A stretch of DNA of 64,000 bases from Fischerella sp. PCC 9605 (GTDB lineage: Bacteria > Cyanobacteriota > Cyanobacteriia > Cyanobacteriales > Nostocaceae). Where the stretch lies: positions 136,712 to 200,711 of the forward strand of contig NZ_KI912149.1 in assembly GCF_000517105.1 (NCBI RefSeq), given 5' to 3'. The translations under genes were made by a program, and so were the position numbers. The notes under the pieces were generated by a model, which ran no database searches, had not been told where the DNA came from, and saw only the letters and a program-made list of their open reading frames with translations. This document shows, one piece after another, positions 48,845 to 58,050 of the stretch. Positions within the stretch are counted from its first letter, which is position 1; each line of letters opens with the position of its first letter.

Positions 48845-49327
48845 TTATGTAATGAATTTGTACTTGGAGTAAACAGCGGCTTGACCACAGTATTGATGCT
48901 TTTCATCTAATAAATTCCAGATTATACCGTTTTCAATATAAAAGCGTTGACCAGTACTGGTAAGACGAACGCCGGAAAAATTACTAAAGCCTTTGTTTGC
49001 CGTTTCAACTAATAGTCTATTACGCTCCTCTTGTACAACTTCTTCAGCTGTTTTCCGCGAAGGCAACTGAGTAAAATCCTCCCATGAAACTTCCCATAGT
49101 TCCAATGCTTTCCGGTTAGCGTAGTTAAAAATTGGGTCAACTTCAGTACCGTGAGAGACTAAGACAAAAGGTGCATCAAAAAGCGCCTGTGCGATTTCTT
49201 CTGGTGAACCACTAACATCCAGTAGAAAATCTCCTGTCCAATAATTAAAACTATATAGTAGACGTAGGCTGTGGTGAATTATAACTTCTTGCTGCCAAGG
49301 AAATTGGACGTCACGGGTCATAGACAT
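48845..49327 (-). CDS. MEKHLA-domain protein
   Basis: 160 residues matching the PAS-like MEKHLA domain: PFVLVSHGTEVDPIFNYANRKALELWEVSWEDFTQLPSR and AVYSKYKF at the end. In plants the domain tails HD-ZIP III proteins and is thought to sense a ligand or redox state; in bacteria the role is unknown. Starts 5 bp from the stop of the convergent wzc-like gene. Confidence 0.82.
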   Translation of the reverse strand: MSMTRDVQFPWQQEVIIHHSLRLLYSFNYWTGDFLLDVSGSPEEIAQALFDAPFVLVSHGTEVDPIFNYANRKALELWEVSWEDFTQLPSRKTAEEVVQEERNRLLVETANKGFSNFSGVRLTSTGQRFYIENGIIWNLLDEKHQYCGQAAVYSKYKFIT

Positions 49328-49441
49328 AAAATTATATTATTGCGTAATAATTCCACAATTATAGATAGGGCTATGCTTACACAGAGCTAACTTATGTAAT
49401 ATTCAACCCTATTCCCTAGCTTTTAACCTCAAACCCCTAAT

Positions 49442-49873
49442 ATGAATTCAACTATATTTCACCTTGCCTTTCCTGTTACTGATATCGCTCAAGCAAGAGC
49501 ATACTATGTTGATGGTTTAGGCTGCATTCCTGGTCGAGAAAACCGTCATGCTCTCGTTCTTAATCTTTATGGTCATCAACTGGTTGCTCACGTCACCAAA
49601 GAACCCCTGACACCCCAGCGCAGTATTTATCCCAGACATTTTGGATTAATTTTAACCACAGAATGCGACTGGCAGTATTTGCTTACAAGAGCCGAACAGC
49701 GACAACTACTGTTTAGAGAAGAACCCAAGCAGCGTTTTATCGGTACTCCCTTAGAACATTACACCTTCTTTTTAGAAGACCCGTTTTATAACTTAATGGA
49801 ATTTAAGTATTACCGTTATCCAGAAGCGATTTTTGGAAGTGAGGAGTATACGCAAATTGGTGAGCCTCACTAA
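49442..49873 (+). CDS. VOC-family protein (extradiol dioxygenase-like)
   Basis: 143 residues with VOC repeats: FHLAFPVTDIAQARAYY and PRHFGLIL, TFFLEDPFYNLMEFKYY. The His and Glu metal ligand pattern is visible (FHLAF, RHFG, MEFK). The substrate cannot be called. Confidence 0.82.
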   Translation: MNSTIFHLAFPVTDIAQARAYYVDGLGCIPGRENRHALVLNLYGHQLVAHVTKEPLTPQRSIYPRHFGLILTTECDWQYLLTRAEQRQLLFREEPKQRFIGTPLEHYTFFLEDPFYNLMEFKYYRYPEAIFGSEEYTQIGEPH

Positions 49874-49885
49874 CATCAGGGTCTA

Positions 49886-50414
49886 GATCAATTTAGTTAA
49901 CTGCTTGTGCCAACGCCTCGGCGATCGCCGCCAAACTTCTGACATCAGTCAGCATTCAGTCATGAGTCAACACCGATACACCCACTTCTCTACCCACAGG
50001 TAGTTGTGAACTTTTTGCTAGGATGCTCATCATATCATAGGGAGTTAAAATAGAAGCAAAACTTAGCTGCTTCAACATAGCAGTATTCCGATTCAAATCT
50101 TGTAGAAAAGCACTATCGGGGCGCATTTGCACACAGCCAAGACCTTGGTGAAAGTAGGCAACCCAAGTGCCATAATGCGATGCACAGATGGTGACAAACC
50201 TCTTTACGCGCATTGATTACCCCAGTTGCTGGATAGCAAGAGGACATTGGCTTCTCTCTGCGTCCTCTTTGCTAAAGTTAAGTTTTGTTACACTCGCTTT
50301 CAGAATGTTGCTCTCAGATCCAGAAAAATTTAATAATTGAGTATAAGTATCAACAATTCCAAGTACTTGAGATAAAAAGTTTATAGCGTTTGCTCCTGGC
50401 TGTGGAAATAACAT
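49886..50414 (-). pseudogene. Lipase/esterase remnant with in-frame stops
   Basis: One minus-strand frame reads GCVQMRPDSAFLQDLN, then LPVGREVGVSVLTHD, TGA, MLTDVRSLAAIAEALAQ. The tail matches the C-terminal region of cyanobacterial triacylglycerol lipases, and the TGA sits where Trp would be expected (HDWMLTD). A second stop (TAA, 50217-50219) separates an upstream 65-codon piece in the same frame. No Ser-His active site is left. Recognised by family memory, so moderate. Confidence 0.5.
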
Positions 50415-50564
50415 TTGTTATTTGCAAAATCATGAATACTGTCAGATAAATTGTTTAGTGCAAAAAAGAAGTAACTTAACAATAACTCGAAGAAATGTAA
50501 TAAATTTCCCTAATTTTTAATGAATGTAGTCAATTTTCAGGTATAAAAGACAGGAGTAATTGTA

Positions 50565-51146
50565 ATGTTCGGTTTTATCAAAAACTTAATCAACGGGATT
50601 ATGAAATTCATTACTGGGCTTCTCCCTGGCAAGAAAAAAAACGGCGGTTACTATTTAGAACTGAAGGAAGAGGCTGAGACTGCACAGCCAGTTGCTGCTG
50701 CTAAGGCTACTGCTCAAAAAGTCGCTACTGCTGCTAAAGACGCTGCTGAAAAGGTCACTGACACTGCTAAAGATGCTGCTGAAAAAGTCGCCGACACAAC
50801 TAAGCGCGATGCTGATAAAGCAGCAGTTTCCAAAGCTGCTGCTGCACCTAACGGTCGTAAAAAATCAGCACGACCAGTAGCAACAGCTCCAGAAACATCT
50901 AACGGAGCGAAAGCTCCTGAAAAGGCTACTCCTGAGCCTGCCAAGGTGGAGATGGTACAAACTTCCGAGGGTGTGACAGTGCAACCTAAAGAGCAAGCAC
51001 CCGCAGTTAAGACACTACCAACAGAAACCACATTTGCACCCAAATATTTAGCACCCACCAATACAAATGGTCGTCGGCGTCCAGGAGCGAATATGAATTC
51101 CTTCCTAGAGATGGCACGTCAGGTGAAAACCCCTAATGCTAAATAA
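50565..51146 (+). CDS. LEA-like alanine-rich repeat protein
   Basis: 193 residues. A short amphipathic N-terminus (FIKNLINGIMKFITGLLPGKKK) precedes three near-perfect 11-mers (AAKDAAEKVTD, TAKDAAEKVAD, TTKRDADKAAV) of the group-3 LEA type, then a Pro/Thr/Ala-rich disordered tail. Such repeats fold as amphipathic helices and protect membranes or proteins under drying or freezing. The RBS is AGGAG before the ATG. Confidence 0.6.
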   Translation: MFGFIKNLINGIMKFITGLLPGKKKNGGYYLELKEEAETAQPVAAAKATAQKVATAAKDAAEKVTDTAKDAAEKVADTTKRDADKAAVSKAAAAPNGRKKSARPVATAPETSNGAKAPEKATPEPAKVEMVQTSEGVTVQPKEQAPAVKTLPTETTFAPKYLAPTNTNGRRRPGANMNSFLEMARQVKTPNAK

Positions 51147-51168
51147 ATGTAAGTTTGAAAATTAGTTA

Positions 51169-51206
51169 AATAATAGGTGGATTATGAAATTCACCTATTA
51201 TTTTTT
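51169..51206 (+). terminator. Intrinsic terminator of the LEA-like gene
   Basis: AATAATAGGTG (51169-51179) pairs with 51192-51202, then T4. It lies just before the convergent TPR gene. Confidence 0.8.
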
Positions 51207-51212
51207 ATCTGC

Positions 51213-52289
51213 TCATTCAGAAATAGAATTGAGAAAAATCAGTCCACTATACAAATGAAAAGCCGAGTCCCAATTAGTTTTTTCTCTGCGAAATAAGTGA
51301 ATGTGAGACTCGATATTATTTAGAACTTCTGTTTGATCTAGGGCTGTTTCTGCAAAAAGTGCAAAGTCTGACCAAATTTTGATTGAAGATAATTGCTCGT
51401 CAAAAAAGTTAAGTAAATTATTCCAATTAATTCTGATTGTATTTTGGCTAACTTGAGGAGCAATTTTTGCTCCTTGCTGAAATTCATAACCGTTGTCATA
51501 AAATCGCAGAATGCAACGCCTTTGAGGTAGATGTAAATCGCAAAATTGAAAGTAATCTTGAGTTTGGGTTTTACGTTCTAGTCTACGGCGAGCACTAACG
51601 TCTACAACTTCTTCAAAAATTGGTAATAGTCCTTGCACTCGCCCTTTCACCTCTGTCCAGTCAAAGCTGAGAGAACCGAGTTGATTTGCTTGATTGCGGC
51701 AAATAATAGTGGCTTTTTGTGTTGTTTCTGCAAAATAATTAACTTGAAAAACTTGAATTTTCTCAATATCAGTTAATTTTGCCCAAAAGCAGGGAATACC
51801 TGCATTTTGTAACTGTTCACCATAAAATTTGAGTTCTCCGACTGCACCACTGCGGTACAAGCGCCAGCCACGGCTAGGTAAGAGTAATCTGGCGCTATAG
51901 GAGTCTATTTGGATAATTTGGGCAAATTTTTGTGCTAATTGAGTTTTATGGTTATTATTAACTGGTTCTAAGACTAATACACCAAGTTCAGCATTATTTG
52001 CGTCAGCTGTTGCTTGGGCGATCGCCCGTTTTCGTTCTTCTTGCTCAATTTCTAGCAGTCGCTGTAACCCTTGTCTTGCTTGCGTAACAATCTTGGTATT
52101 GGTTGCATCGCGCAGCAATCGCCGATAAACTTTTTCTGCTTCTTGCGGCTTTCCCGATGCTTCGTGCAGTCGTCCAACATAAAATTGCACCCAAGGATTT
52201 TCTGGTGTTTCTTTTAACAATTGTTTGAGTAATTTCGCAGCAGTGCGATAGTCTTGGCGCTCAAAAGCACTGGCAACTTGTTCTATCAT
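51213..52289 (-). CDS. Tetratricopeptide-repeat protein
   Basis: 358 residues. The first ~90 hold two to three TPR motifs (DYRTAAKLLKQLLKETPENPWVQFYVGRLHEASGKPQEAEKVYRRLL). The rest is a mixed domain with no named match (DSYSARLLLPSRGWRLYRSGAVGELKFYGEQLQNAGIPCFWAKL). Lies 33 bp downstream of rsmE, so probably cotranscribed with it. Function unknown. Confidence 0.75.
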   Translation of the reverse strand: MIEQVASAFERQDYRTAAKLLKQLLKETPENPWVQFYVGRLHEASGKPQEAEKVYRRLLRDATNTKIVTQARQGLQRLLEIEQEERKRAIAQATADANNAELGVLVLEPVNNNHKTQLAQKFAQIIQIDSYSARLLLPSRGWRLYRSGAVGELKFYGEQLQNAGIPCFWAKLTDIEKIQVFQVNYFAETTQKATIICRNQANQLGSLSFDWTEVKGRVQGLLPIFEEVVDVSARRRLERKTQTQDYFQFCDLHLPQRRCILRFYDNGYEFQQGAKIAPQVSQNTIRINWNNLLNFFDEQLSSIKIWSDFALFAETALDQTEVLNNIESHIHLFRREKTNWDSAFHLYSGLIFLNSISE

Positions 52290-52322
52290 GTATAAATTTT
52301 AAATCTCGTTTTTATACATCCT

Positions 52323-53072
52323 TTATACTTCACAAGTTGCTGCTACTAAGGATAAAGCCACTATTGGGGCTGTAACTGCTCTCAGGATGCGTCTTCCCAG
52401 CGAAACGGGTTGGAATCCTGCATTAATTGCACTTTCAATTTCTTTGTCTGTCCATCCTCCCTCTGGGCCGATAGCGATCGCCATCGTTTTTTGTCGTTGA
52501 TTATTTGGCAATTTTTCTTTACCCTGCAAGCAACTGAGCAAATGAGGATAGTCACCACGAGCCTCGCAGATATATTTCTGGTTTGTGACAAATGATAAAT
52601 GACTATTGACTAATGACAGACTATTACTAAAAGAAATTGGTTCTAAAATCACAGGCACTACAGCACGCTCTGATTGTTCAGCGGCTTCCTTAGCTATCCG
52701 CCGCCAGCGTTCTAGTTTTTGGGGACTGGGGTTTAGTAAAGTGCGATCGCTCACTACCGGGACAATACAAGTTACTCCCAACTCCGTACAACAGCGTACT
52801 ACCTCATCAAATGCATTACCTTTTGGCAAGGCTAACATCAGAATAATAGCTGTGGATAATTCGGTTTCTACGGTGACTGATTGTAAAATTTTTGCTTCTG
52901 CCCCTGCTAGCTGTGCCAACCACCATTTACCCATTCCGTCCATTGCAATAAAGCGATCGCCCTCTTGCAATCGCAACACGCGACAAAGATAATGCTGTTG
53001 TTCGGATGTCAGCATTATCTGTTCTTGTTGGAATTGGGAGGGGGCGATCGCTATTCTTTGTAATTGAGCCAT
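52323..53072 (-). CDS. rsmE: 16S rRNA (uracil-1498-N3)-methyltransferase RsmE
   Basis: Methylates N3 of U1498 in 16S rRNA using SAM. 249 residues, SPOUT fold: N-terminal PUA-like part (HYLCRVLRLQEGDRF), AIGPEGGWTDKEI knot motif, and LGRRILRAVTAPIVAL. The Glu usually in the last motif (RxETA) is Val here (RAVTA). Confidence 0.9.
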   Translation of the reverse strand: MAQLQRIAIAPSQFQQEQIMLTSEQQHYLCRVLRLQEGDRFIAMDGMGKWWLAQLAGAEAKILQSVTVETELSTAIILMLALPKGNAFDEVVRCCTELGVTCIVPVVSDRTLLNPSPQKLERWRRIAKEAAEQSERAVVPVILEPISFSNSLSLVNSHLSFVTNQKYICEARGDYPHLLSCLQGKEKLPNNQRQKTMAIAIGPEGGWTDKEIESAINAGFQPVSLGRRILRAVTAPIVALSLVAATCEV

Positions 53073-53206
53073 GCCACTTTCAGTTTCAGAGTCAAGAGAT
53101 GTAAATTCCTATTCAAGAATTACCCGTACATTTAAATTCCAACCACTAACTTTGTGAATCAGCAGCCACATCTTGACTCTATCTCGGGGAATTTAAATTT
53201 AACTAA

Positions 53207-53236
53207 CAAAAAGCTGCACCAGTAATATGGTGCAGC
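53207..53236 (-). terminator. Intrinsic terminator of sir
   Basis: GCTGCACCA (53213-53221) pairs perfectly with 53228-53236; the minus strand continues with T5. It is ~290 bp past the sir stop, with a MITE-like element in between. Confidence 0.8.
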
Positions 53237-53300
53237 AATTTCTTATTTTTATCACCTATTTTTCAGTGCCAATGTCTTTCTAAAGAAAGAATTAAGTCTT

Positions 53301-53509
53301 AGAGGATGTCTGAAAAGTACGTGAAGGGTATATTTTGTCATTCTGTAGACGCTTCTGCGGCTTCGGTGCAGGGTGCGGAACGCAGTGGAGCGAAGAATCT
53401 CGATTTGGCGTTAAGTTGTGAGATGCTACCCTTACGGGAAGCCGCTATGCGGCTACACTACGCTGGCGCTTCGTTCAGCATGACATTTTACACTTCTCAG
53501 ACATCCTCT
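53301..53509. repeat. MITE-like element, family A, copy 1
   Basis: Thirteen-bp perfect terminal inverted repeats AGAGGATGTCTGA/TCAGACATCCTCT. Both ends are flanked by TTA, a likely target duplication (the element proper being GAGGATG...CATCCTC). The interior contains GGGAAGCCGCTATGCGGCTACAC. A second, inverted copy lies at 58413-58619. Any reading frame inside is not a gene. Confidence 0.75.
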
Positions 53510-53523
53510 TAGCGATAAGTGGC

Positions 53524-55437
53524 TTATTCTACCTTCAGGTAAACCTTTAACGCCTCGTTCACCAATTCCGTCATTGATTTACCTTGGCTGTCAGCAGTTT
53601 CCTTCAGGACAGCATAAATATCATCCCGAACACTGATCCGGTGACGGGCTTTACCTCCACCGTTAGCACTTTTCGGTTTGTAGTTTTCAGCAAAGTTGCG
53701 AATCGCATCAAAACCAACCCGCGCACAAAAATCTCCAAAACTTTCGCCTTTTTTGCGTGACTTCTTAAAGTAGACAAAAATTGGCTCAAGAAAGCTTTCT
53801 ATGTCATTATGATGCAGTTTTTCAGTGTAAGGCTCTGCCAATCTGGTTTGATCTGGCGAACCACCCAACCATACCTGGTAACTTTCTGGGGCGCTACCCA
53901 CAAAGCCGAGTTCCGCCATGTACGGACGAGCGCAACCATTCGGGCATCCGGTCATCCTTACCACAAAATGTTCATTTTGTAAACCAACTTTATCCAACAA
54001 AGCACGAATGCGCTCTAATATTCCCGGTATAGCTCGTTCTGATTCGGTGATTGCCAAGCCACAGGTAGGCAATGCCGGACAAGCCATTGCGTAGCGTACA
54101 ATCTGATCGATGTTACTAGGATCGGTAACAACACCGTGACGGTTGAGAATCTCTTCTATCGCTTGCTTGCTGTCTGGTTCGATATCGCAGAGGATAAGGT
54201 TTTGGTGGGGAGTAAGGCGGATAGGCAAGTTGTACTGCTCAACAATTTCTCGCAAAGCAGTTTTGATTTGGAAGCTACCTTCATCTTTGATGCGGCCATT
54301 GTCGATGGAAATACCGAAGAACAGCTTACCATCGCCTTGTTCGTTCCAACCAAGGAAATCTTCATATTTCCACTTTGGCAGTGGTTTGAAGGGTTCTAAT
54401 GGCTTGCCAAAATATTCCTCAACCATTGAGCGAAACTTATCAACGCCCCAATCGTGGATTAAATATTTTAATCTGGCGTGACGGCGGTCTGTGCGATCGC
54501 CATAATCTCTTTGAGTAGCAACGATGGCTTTGACTAGATCGTAAACCTCTTCCTTCGCTACATAGCAAATTGAGTCTGCCATTCTAGCGAAAGTTTCTTC
54601 TTTGTTATGCGTCCGTCCTAAACCACCACCAGCAAAGACATCAAATCCCTCTAATTCTCCCTGTTTGTTAGTAATGACTACTAATGTGAGGTCTTGGGTA
54701 TACAAATCAATCGAGTTATCACCCGGAACCGTTACGCAAGCTTTAAACTTGCGCGGCATGTAGTGAGTGCCATATATTGGTTCTTCTTGCTCGTGAAAAA
54801 CAGTTCCACTACCATTGCGCTGCCTTGCTGCTTTTACTTCTGGATTTTCTTCACCGCTGATGGCTTTTTCTCCGTCTAGCCAAATCTCGTAATAAGCACC
54901 AGTTTGCGGCGTTAGCAAGTCAGCAATATTCTGAGCATATTCCCAAGCAAAATCATATTCTGACTTGTTTTTGAAAGGAGCCGGAGGAGCCATAACGTTG
55001 CGGTTTAAGTCGCCGCAAGCTCCCAGTGTCGAACCCATGCTTTTAACAATAGCAGCAATTGCTGCCTTGAGATTTTTCTTTAAAATCCCATGCAACTGAA
55101 ATCCTTGTCGGGTAGTGGCACGCAAAGTGTGATTGCCATATTCATCAGCCAGTTGATCTAGAGTTAGATACAGCTGGGGTGGTACAAAACCTCCAGGATT
55201 TTTTGTCCGCAGCATGAACTGGTAGTCTTTCTCTTGTCCTTTGACCCGATTATCCCGGTTATCCTGCTGGTAAGAGCCGTGAAACTTGAGGATTTGTACC
55301 GCATCTTCACTAAAATGGTTTGTGTCCTGAAGGATTTCCGTGGCGACAGGTTCACGCAAAAAATTACTACGTTCCTTAATTGCTTCTACTTTAGAAGGCT
55401 TACGGCTGGCGATGGGGGGAGGAGCAGATTTAACCAT
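53524..55437 (-). CDS. sir: Ferredoxin-sulfite reductase
   Basis: Reduces sulfite to sulfide with ferredoxin electrons, for assimilation. 637 residues. The coupled siroheme and 4Fe-4S site is complete: CPALPTC (Cx5C) and GCPNGC (Cx3C). Substrate-binding Arg/Lys motifs are in the N-terminal half ([12 protein letters not shown]). The last ~40 residues ([34 protein letters not shown]) look like a ribbon-helix-helix DNA-binding unit rather than part of the reductase. Confidence 0.92.
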   Translation of the reverse strand: MVKSAPPPIASRKPSKVEAIKERSNFLREPVATEILQDTNHFSEDAVQILKFHGSYQQDNRDNRVKGQEKDYQFMLRTKNPGGFVPPQLYLTLDQLADEYGNHTLRATTRQGFQLHGILKKNLKAAIAAIVKSMGSTLGACGDLNRNVMAPPAPFKNKSEYDFAWEYAQNIADLLTPQTGAYYEIWLDGEKAISGEENPEVKAARQRNGSGTVFHEQEEPIYGTHYMPRKFKACVTVPGDNSIDLYTQDLTLVVITNKQGELEGFDVFAGGGLGRTHNKEETFARMADSICYVAKEEVYDLVKAIVATQRDYGDRTDRRHARLKYLIHDWGVDKFRSMVEEYFGKPLEPFKPLPKWKYEDFLGWNEQGDGKLFFGISIDNGRIKDEGSFQIKTALREIVEQYNLPIRLTPHQNLILCDIEPDSKQAIEEILNRHGVVTDPSNIDQIVRYAMACPALPTCGLAITESERAIPGILERIRALLDKVGLQNEHFVVRMTGCPNGCARPYMAELGFVGSAPESYQVWLGGSPDQTRLAEPYTEKLHHNDIESFLEPIFVYFKKSRKKGESFGDFCARVGFDAIRNFAENYKPKSANGGGKARHRISVRDDIYAVLKETADSQGKSMTELVNEALKVYLKVE

Positions 55438-55567
55438 TGCAGTTGTATAGTATTCTCAATAAGGCATCGGTAAGTGCCGAAGCGTGAATTTAGAAGCACC
55501 CATTCGGCTGAGTTTGAATCCCGGTAATCCGGTCGGGATAGAGAAGAATAGTTTGATTTTAACATGA

Positions 55568-55612
55568 CAAAAAGCTGGGTTTGTCAGTGATGTAACAATT
55601 AACAAACCCAGC
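55568..55612 (-). terminator. Intrinsic terminator of the 55795 gene
   Basis: GCTGGGTTTGT (55574-55584) pairs with 55602-55612; on the minus strand a T5 run follows. The 17-base loop is long but the stem is perfect. Confidence 0.75.
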
Positions 55613-55745
55613 AATGTTACTTATAAATTATCAGTTATTTGTTACGTTTGACCAAGCTAAGCCTAGATTAATTTTTTAAATTACGGTCTGCTGTTTTCTT
55701 GTTGGCTCACTTTATCGCTGTCGAAGTGACGTTAAGTTTTATCGT

Positions 55746-55771
55746 GTGTAGAGTGCGATCGCACTCTACAC
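55746..55771. repeat. 26-bp perfect palindrome centred on a HIP1 site
   Basis: GTGTAGAGTGCGA followed by its complement, with GCGATCGC in the centre. Lies 24 bp after the stop of the neighbouring minus-strand gene. Confidence 0.75.
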
Positions 55772-55794
55772 CCGTCCGAAGCATGAAAATTCCA

Positions 55795-56850
55795 TCAATC
55801 AGTAGCTCCCAATAACAGACGTGCTTTAAAGAATGCGTCAAGCATGCCTGACACATAAGGTTGTACTATAGAAGATTGCTCTTTTGTTAAACGACTATTA
55901 ATTTCATCTATCAACAGATCAAGAAATTCTATTATCAATTCCCATTTGACTTCTATACTAGGCATCACCATTACGCATAACTTAACCAGTTCCTGCTCAA
56001 CAGGTGTAATATCTTCTTCTAGTACACACAACCAAAGGTAGGCTTGAAACATATTCAAGTCACGTAGAATCGAATGTGTCACATCTTTTTCGGTCAATCG
56101 ACCTGTATAACTACAATAATTGGGAAATGATTGTGTTAAACGATGGTAAGCTGCTTGTGCAATTTCATCAGCAAGAGGTATCATTTGCTCTACCAAGGTG
56201 AAGGTAGGAGAACTTAGCTCATGCCTAGCAGCAACCGCGCAAACTCTTTGCCAGGGAATAGAAACTTGTTCCTCTACAAACTTGAGATAGGGATTGAAGA
56301 ATGCTTGCTCAATTGGTGCTAAGCTACGCAGAAGCGATTTATTGTTAAATTTCCACAATGTAGTAATAAAACCAAGAGCACGCCAATTATGAGAGGCTAT
56401 GTGTTGTTCTTGGTATTCCACCAGAATTGGTTCCAATTCTTTGGCTAATTGCTCTATGTCAAGTATTTCCCACATCGAAGTCTGTGAGGGAGAAATGAAT
56501 GTTGCTTGTTGATATACAGTTAATAGCTTTATACAAATCTTACTAACGTACTTTGCGAGTCGTAGTGCCTCCTGAAAATCCAATATATTTGGGATATATG
56601 TGTAAAACATTTCCGCTTGTGTCAGAGCCATTCGGCTTTTAACATCAATCAAAGGTTGGTGCAATTTCGCGGTAGTTCTGACTCGCCCCTCTAATGAAGC
56701 TACTTTAACCAACTCACTAAAGATTTTGTGATTTTGATCTGGAGAGAGAGGATCGTAGAAAGAGGCTACCTCAGACATATAGCGTTTCGCCCAAAGCTTG
56801 ACTAGACGCTCAACTGAAGGAGTTTTATTTAACTGAGTGATTATAAGCAT
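55795..56850 (-). CDS. Helical hypothetical protein
   Basis: 351 residues, mostly helical, no signal peptide, no membrane segment. I do not recognise a family. It is a single-gene unit with a clear terminator (55568-55612), which argues that it is expressed. Confidence 0.65.
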   Translation of the reverse strand: MLIITQLNKTPSVERLVKLWAKRYMSEVASFYDPLSPDQNHKIFSELVKVASLEGRVRTTAKLHQPLIDVKSRMALTQAEMFYTYIPNILDFQEALRLAKYVSKICIKLLTVYQQATFISPSQTSMWEILDIEQLAKELEPILVEYQEQHIASHNWRALGFITTLWKFNNKSLLRSLAPIEQAFFNPYLKFVEEQVSIPWQRVCAVAARHELSSPTFTLVEQMIPLADEIAQAAYHRLTQSFPNYCSYTGRLTEKDVTHSILRDLNMFQAYLWLCVLEEDITPVEQELVKLCVMVMPSIEVKWELIIEFLDLLIDEINSRLTKEQSSIVQPYVSGMLDAFFKARLLLGATD

Positions 56851-57228
56851 ATTTTTTTTAGTAGTTAATAGGAGTCAGCAAAATCAATTTATGCACTACT
56901 AAACAAAAGTTTATATTTTATTAAAATAACGGGTGATTTAATATAGAAATATTTTTGATAAACCCGAAATATCTTGATTCAATGAATTACATGTTAGATA
57001 AATATTCGTTAACTTAATAATTATTAAAATTTTATTTTTTTCAGTTGTTAATTCCCGATTTTTGGGTTTGATCGCGGGAGTCTCGATAGACAAAATGATA
57101 GATTAACTATAAATAAATTCTTTGATAAGAAAGCTTAAGTACCACTAGGGTGAAGTCGAACGTTTCCTAGGTAACTATAGTCAGATGATAACCATTTGGA
57201 AAGAGGGAAATCTCGCCCCAAAAATTGG

Positions 57229-57262
57229 ATAAAAATTAACCCCGGTTGCACCGGGGTTAATT
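57229..57262 (-). terminator. Strong hairpin, terminator for the minus strand
   Basis: AATTAACCCCGG (57234-57245) pairs perfectly with 57251-57262; on the minus strand it continues TTTTTATCC. Likely ends the transcript of the gene at 57505. Confidence 0.75.
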
Positions 57263-57447
57263 GTTAGATGAGCGTTGAAATGACTACGAGTGATAGTTAA
57301 CGGTATTTTTGAAATGAATTATTAGCATGAAAAAATGATACGCGCCAATGCTACTCTTCCAGTTCTTACAGGCGATTTTGGATAAATTTTATTTTTCAGC
57401 GATCAGTAATGAAAAATCCACATAGAAACTAATCTCTGCGTAGGTAT

Positions 57448-57473
57448 GCCCACCGATAGTGGTGGGCTTTTTT
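57448..57473 (+). terminator. Intrinsic terminator on the plus strand
   Basis: GCCCACC (57448-57454) pairs with GGTGGGC (57461-57467), then T6. No plus-strand gene lies upstream for over 7 kb (the nearest is the LEA-like gene at 50565). Confidence 0.8.
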
Positions 57474-57504
57474 GTTGTGTGCTTATTTGATCGGCCAACA
57501 AGTC

Positions 57505-58050
57505 TTATTTGAAGCGATAGCCCACTCCACCATTGATGCTAATAGCAGAAGCAGGGCTATTTTTGTAAGCATTAATTCCTACAGTGGTGTTGCTATAAAC
57601 GAGGAAGTTTTTTCCAACTTCAGACTCTACTCCAGCAACCACTGCTACACCATTTTTGTTACCACTTGGAGTTGGTTTGCCATCTCTCTCTACAAATTGA
57701 TAACCAACACCCACATAAGCATTAGTGTTTTTAGCAATACCCACGTCAGCGGAAACATGAGGGATGATGGCACTCGTCTCATCACTAAAGTTGATCTGAC
57801 CTCGTGCAGAAACAGGTGTATTGCCAAGTTTTAAGCGACCTGCGAGATTACCACCAAATGTGGCAGCATCACCACTTTGTCCGCCATTGGTAACACCAGC
57901 GGCAAAACCAGCACCAACATAGCTAGCGTCTGTACCTTTTTTAGCTTGAACAGGTTGAGCAGAAGCTGCACCAACTGAAACAATAAAAGGAGCAATTACT
58001 AAAGAAGATAAAGCAGAAATTGTCAAAAAAGACTTGAAAAACCGTTGCAT
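57505..58050 (-). CDS. Secreted beta-rich protein, probably outer membrane
   Basis: 181 residues. Signal peptide (FFKSFLTISALSSLVIAPFIVSVGAASAQ) then alternating beta strands (YVGAGFAAGV, NLAGRLKLGNTPVSARGQINF, AYVGVGYQF, ...ISINGGVGYRFK). An eight-stranded outer-membrane barrel is plausible. The start at 58050 (MQRFFK) is chosen; four codons upstream are optional. Confidence 0.7.
   Translation of the reverse strand: MQRFFKSFLTISALSSLVIAPFIVSVGAASAQPVQAKKGTDASYVGAGFAAGVTNGGQSGDAATFGGNLAGRLKLGNTPVSARGQINFSDETSAIIPHVSADVGIAKNTNAYVGVGYQFVERDGKPTPSGNKNGVAVVAGVESEVGKNFLVYSNTTVGINAYKNSPASAISINGGVGYRFK

Larger units (their letters stand above)
56851..57504. other. Intergenic region with a plus-strand terminator and no gene
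   Basis: About 650 bp, AT-rich. It contains two strong hairpins: 57234-57262, usable by the minus strand, and 57448-57473, usable only by the plus strand. The second suggests an unannotated plus-strand RNA. Confidence 0.5.

Noticed and set aside
53306-53512. 68-codon plus frame with ATG
   Set aside because: It lies wholly inside the inverted-repeat element of family A, and the same stretch occurs reversed in the second copy.
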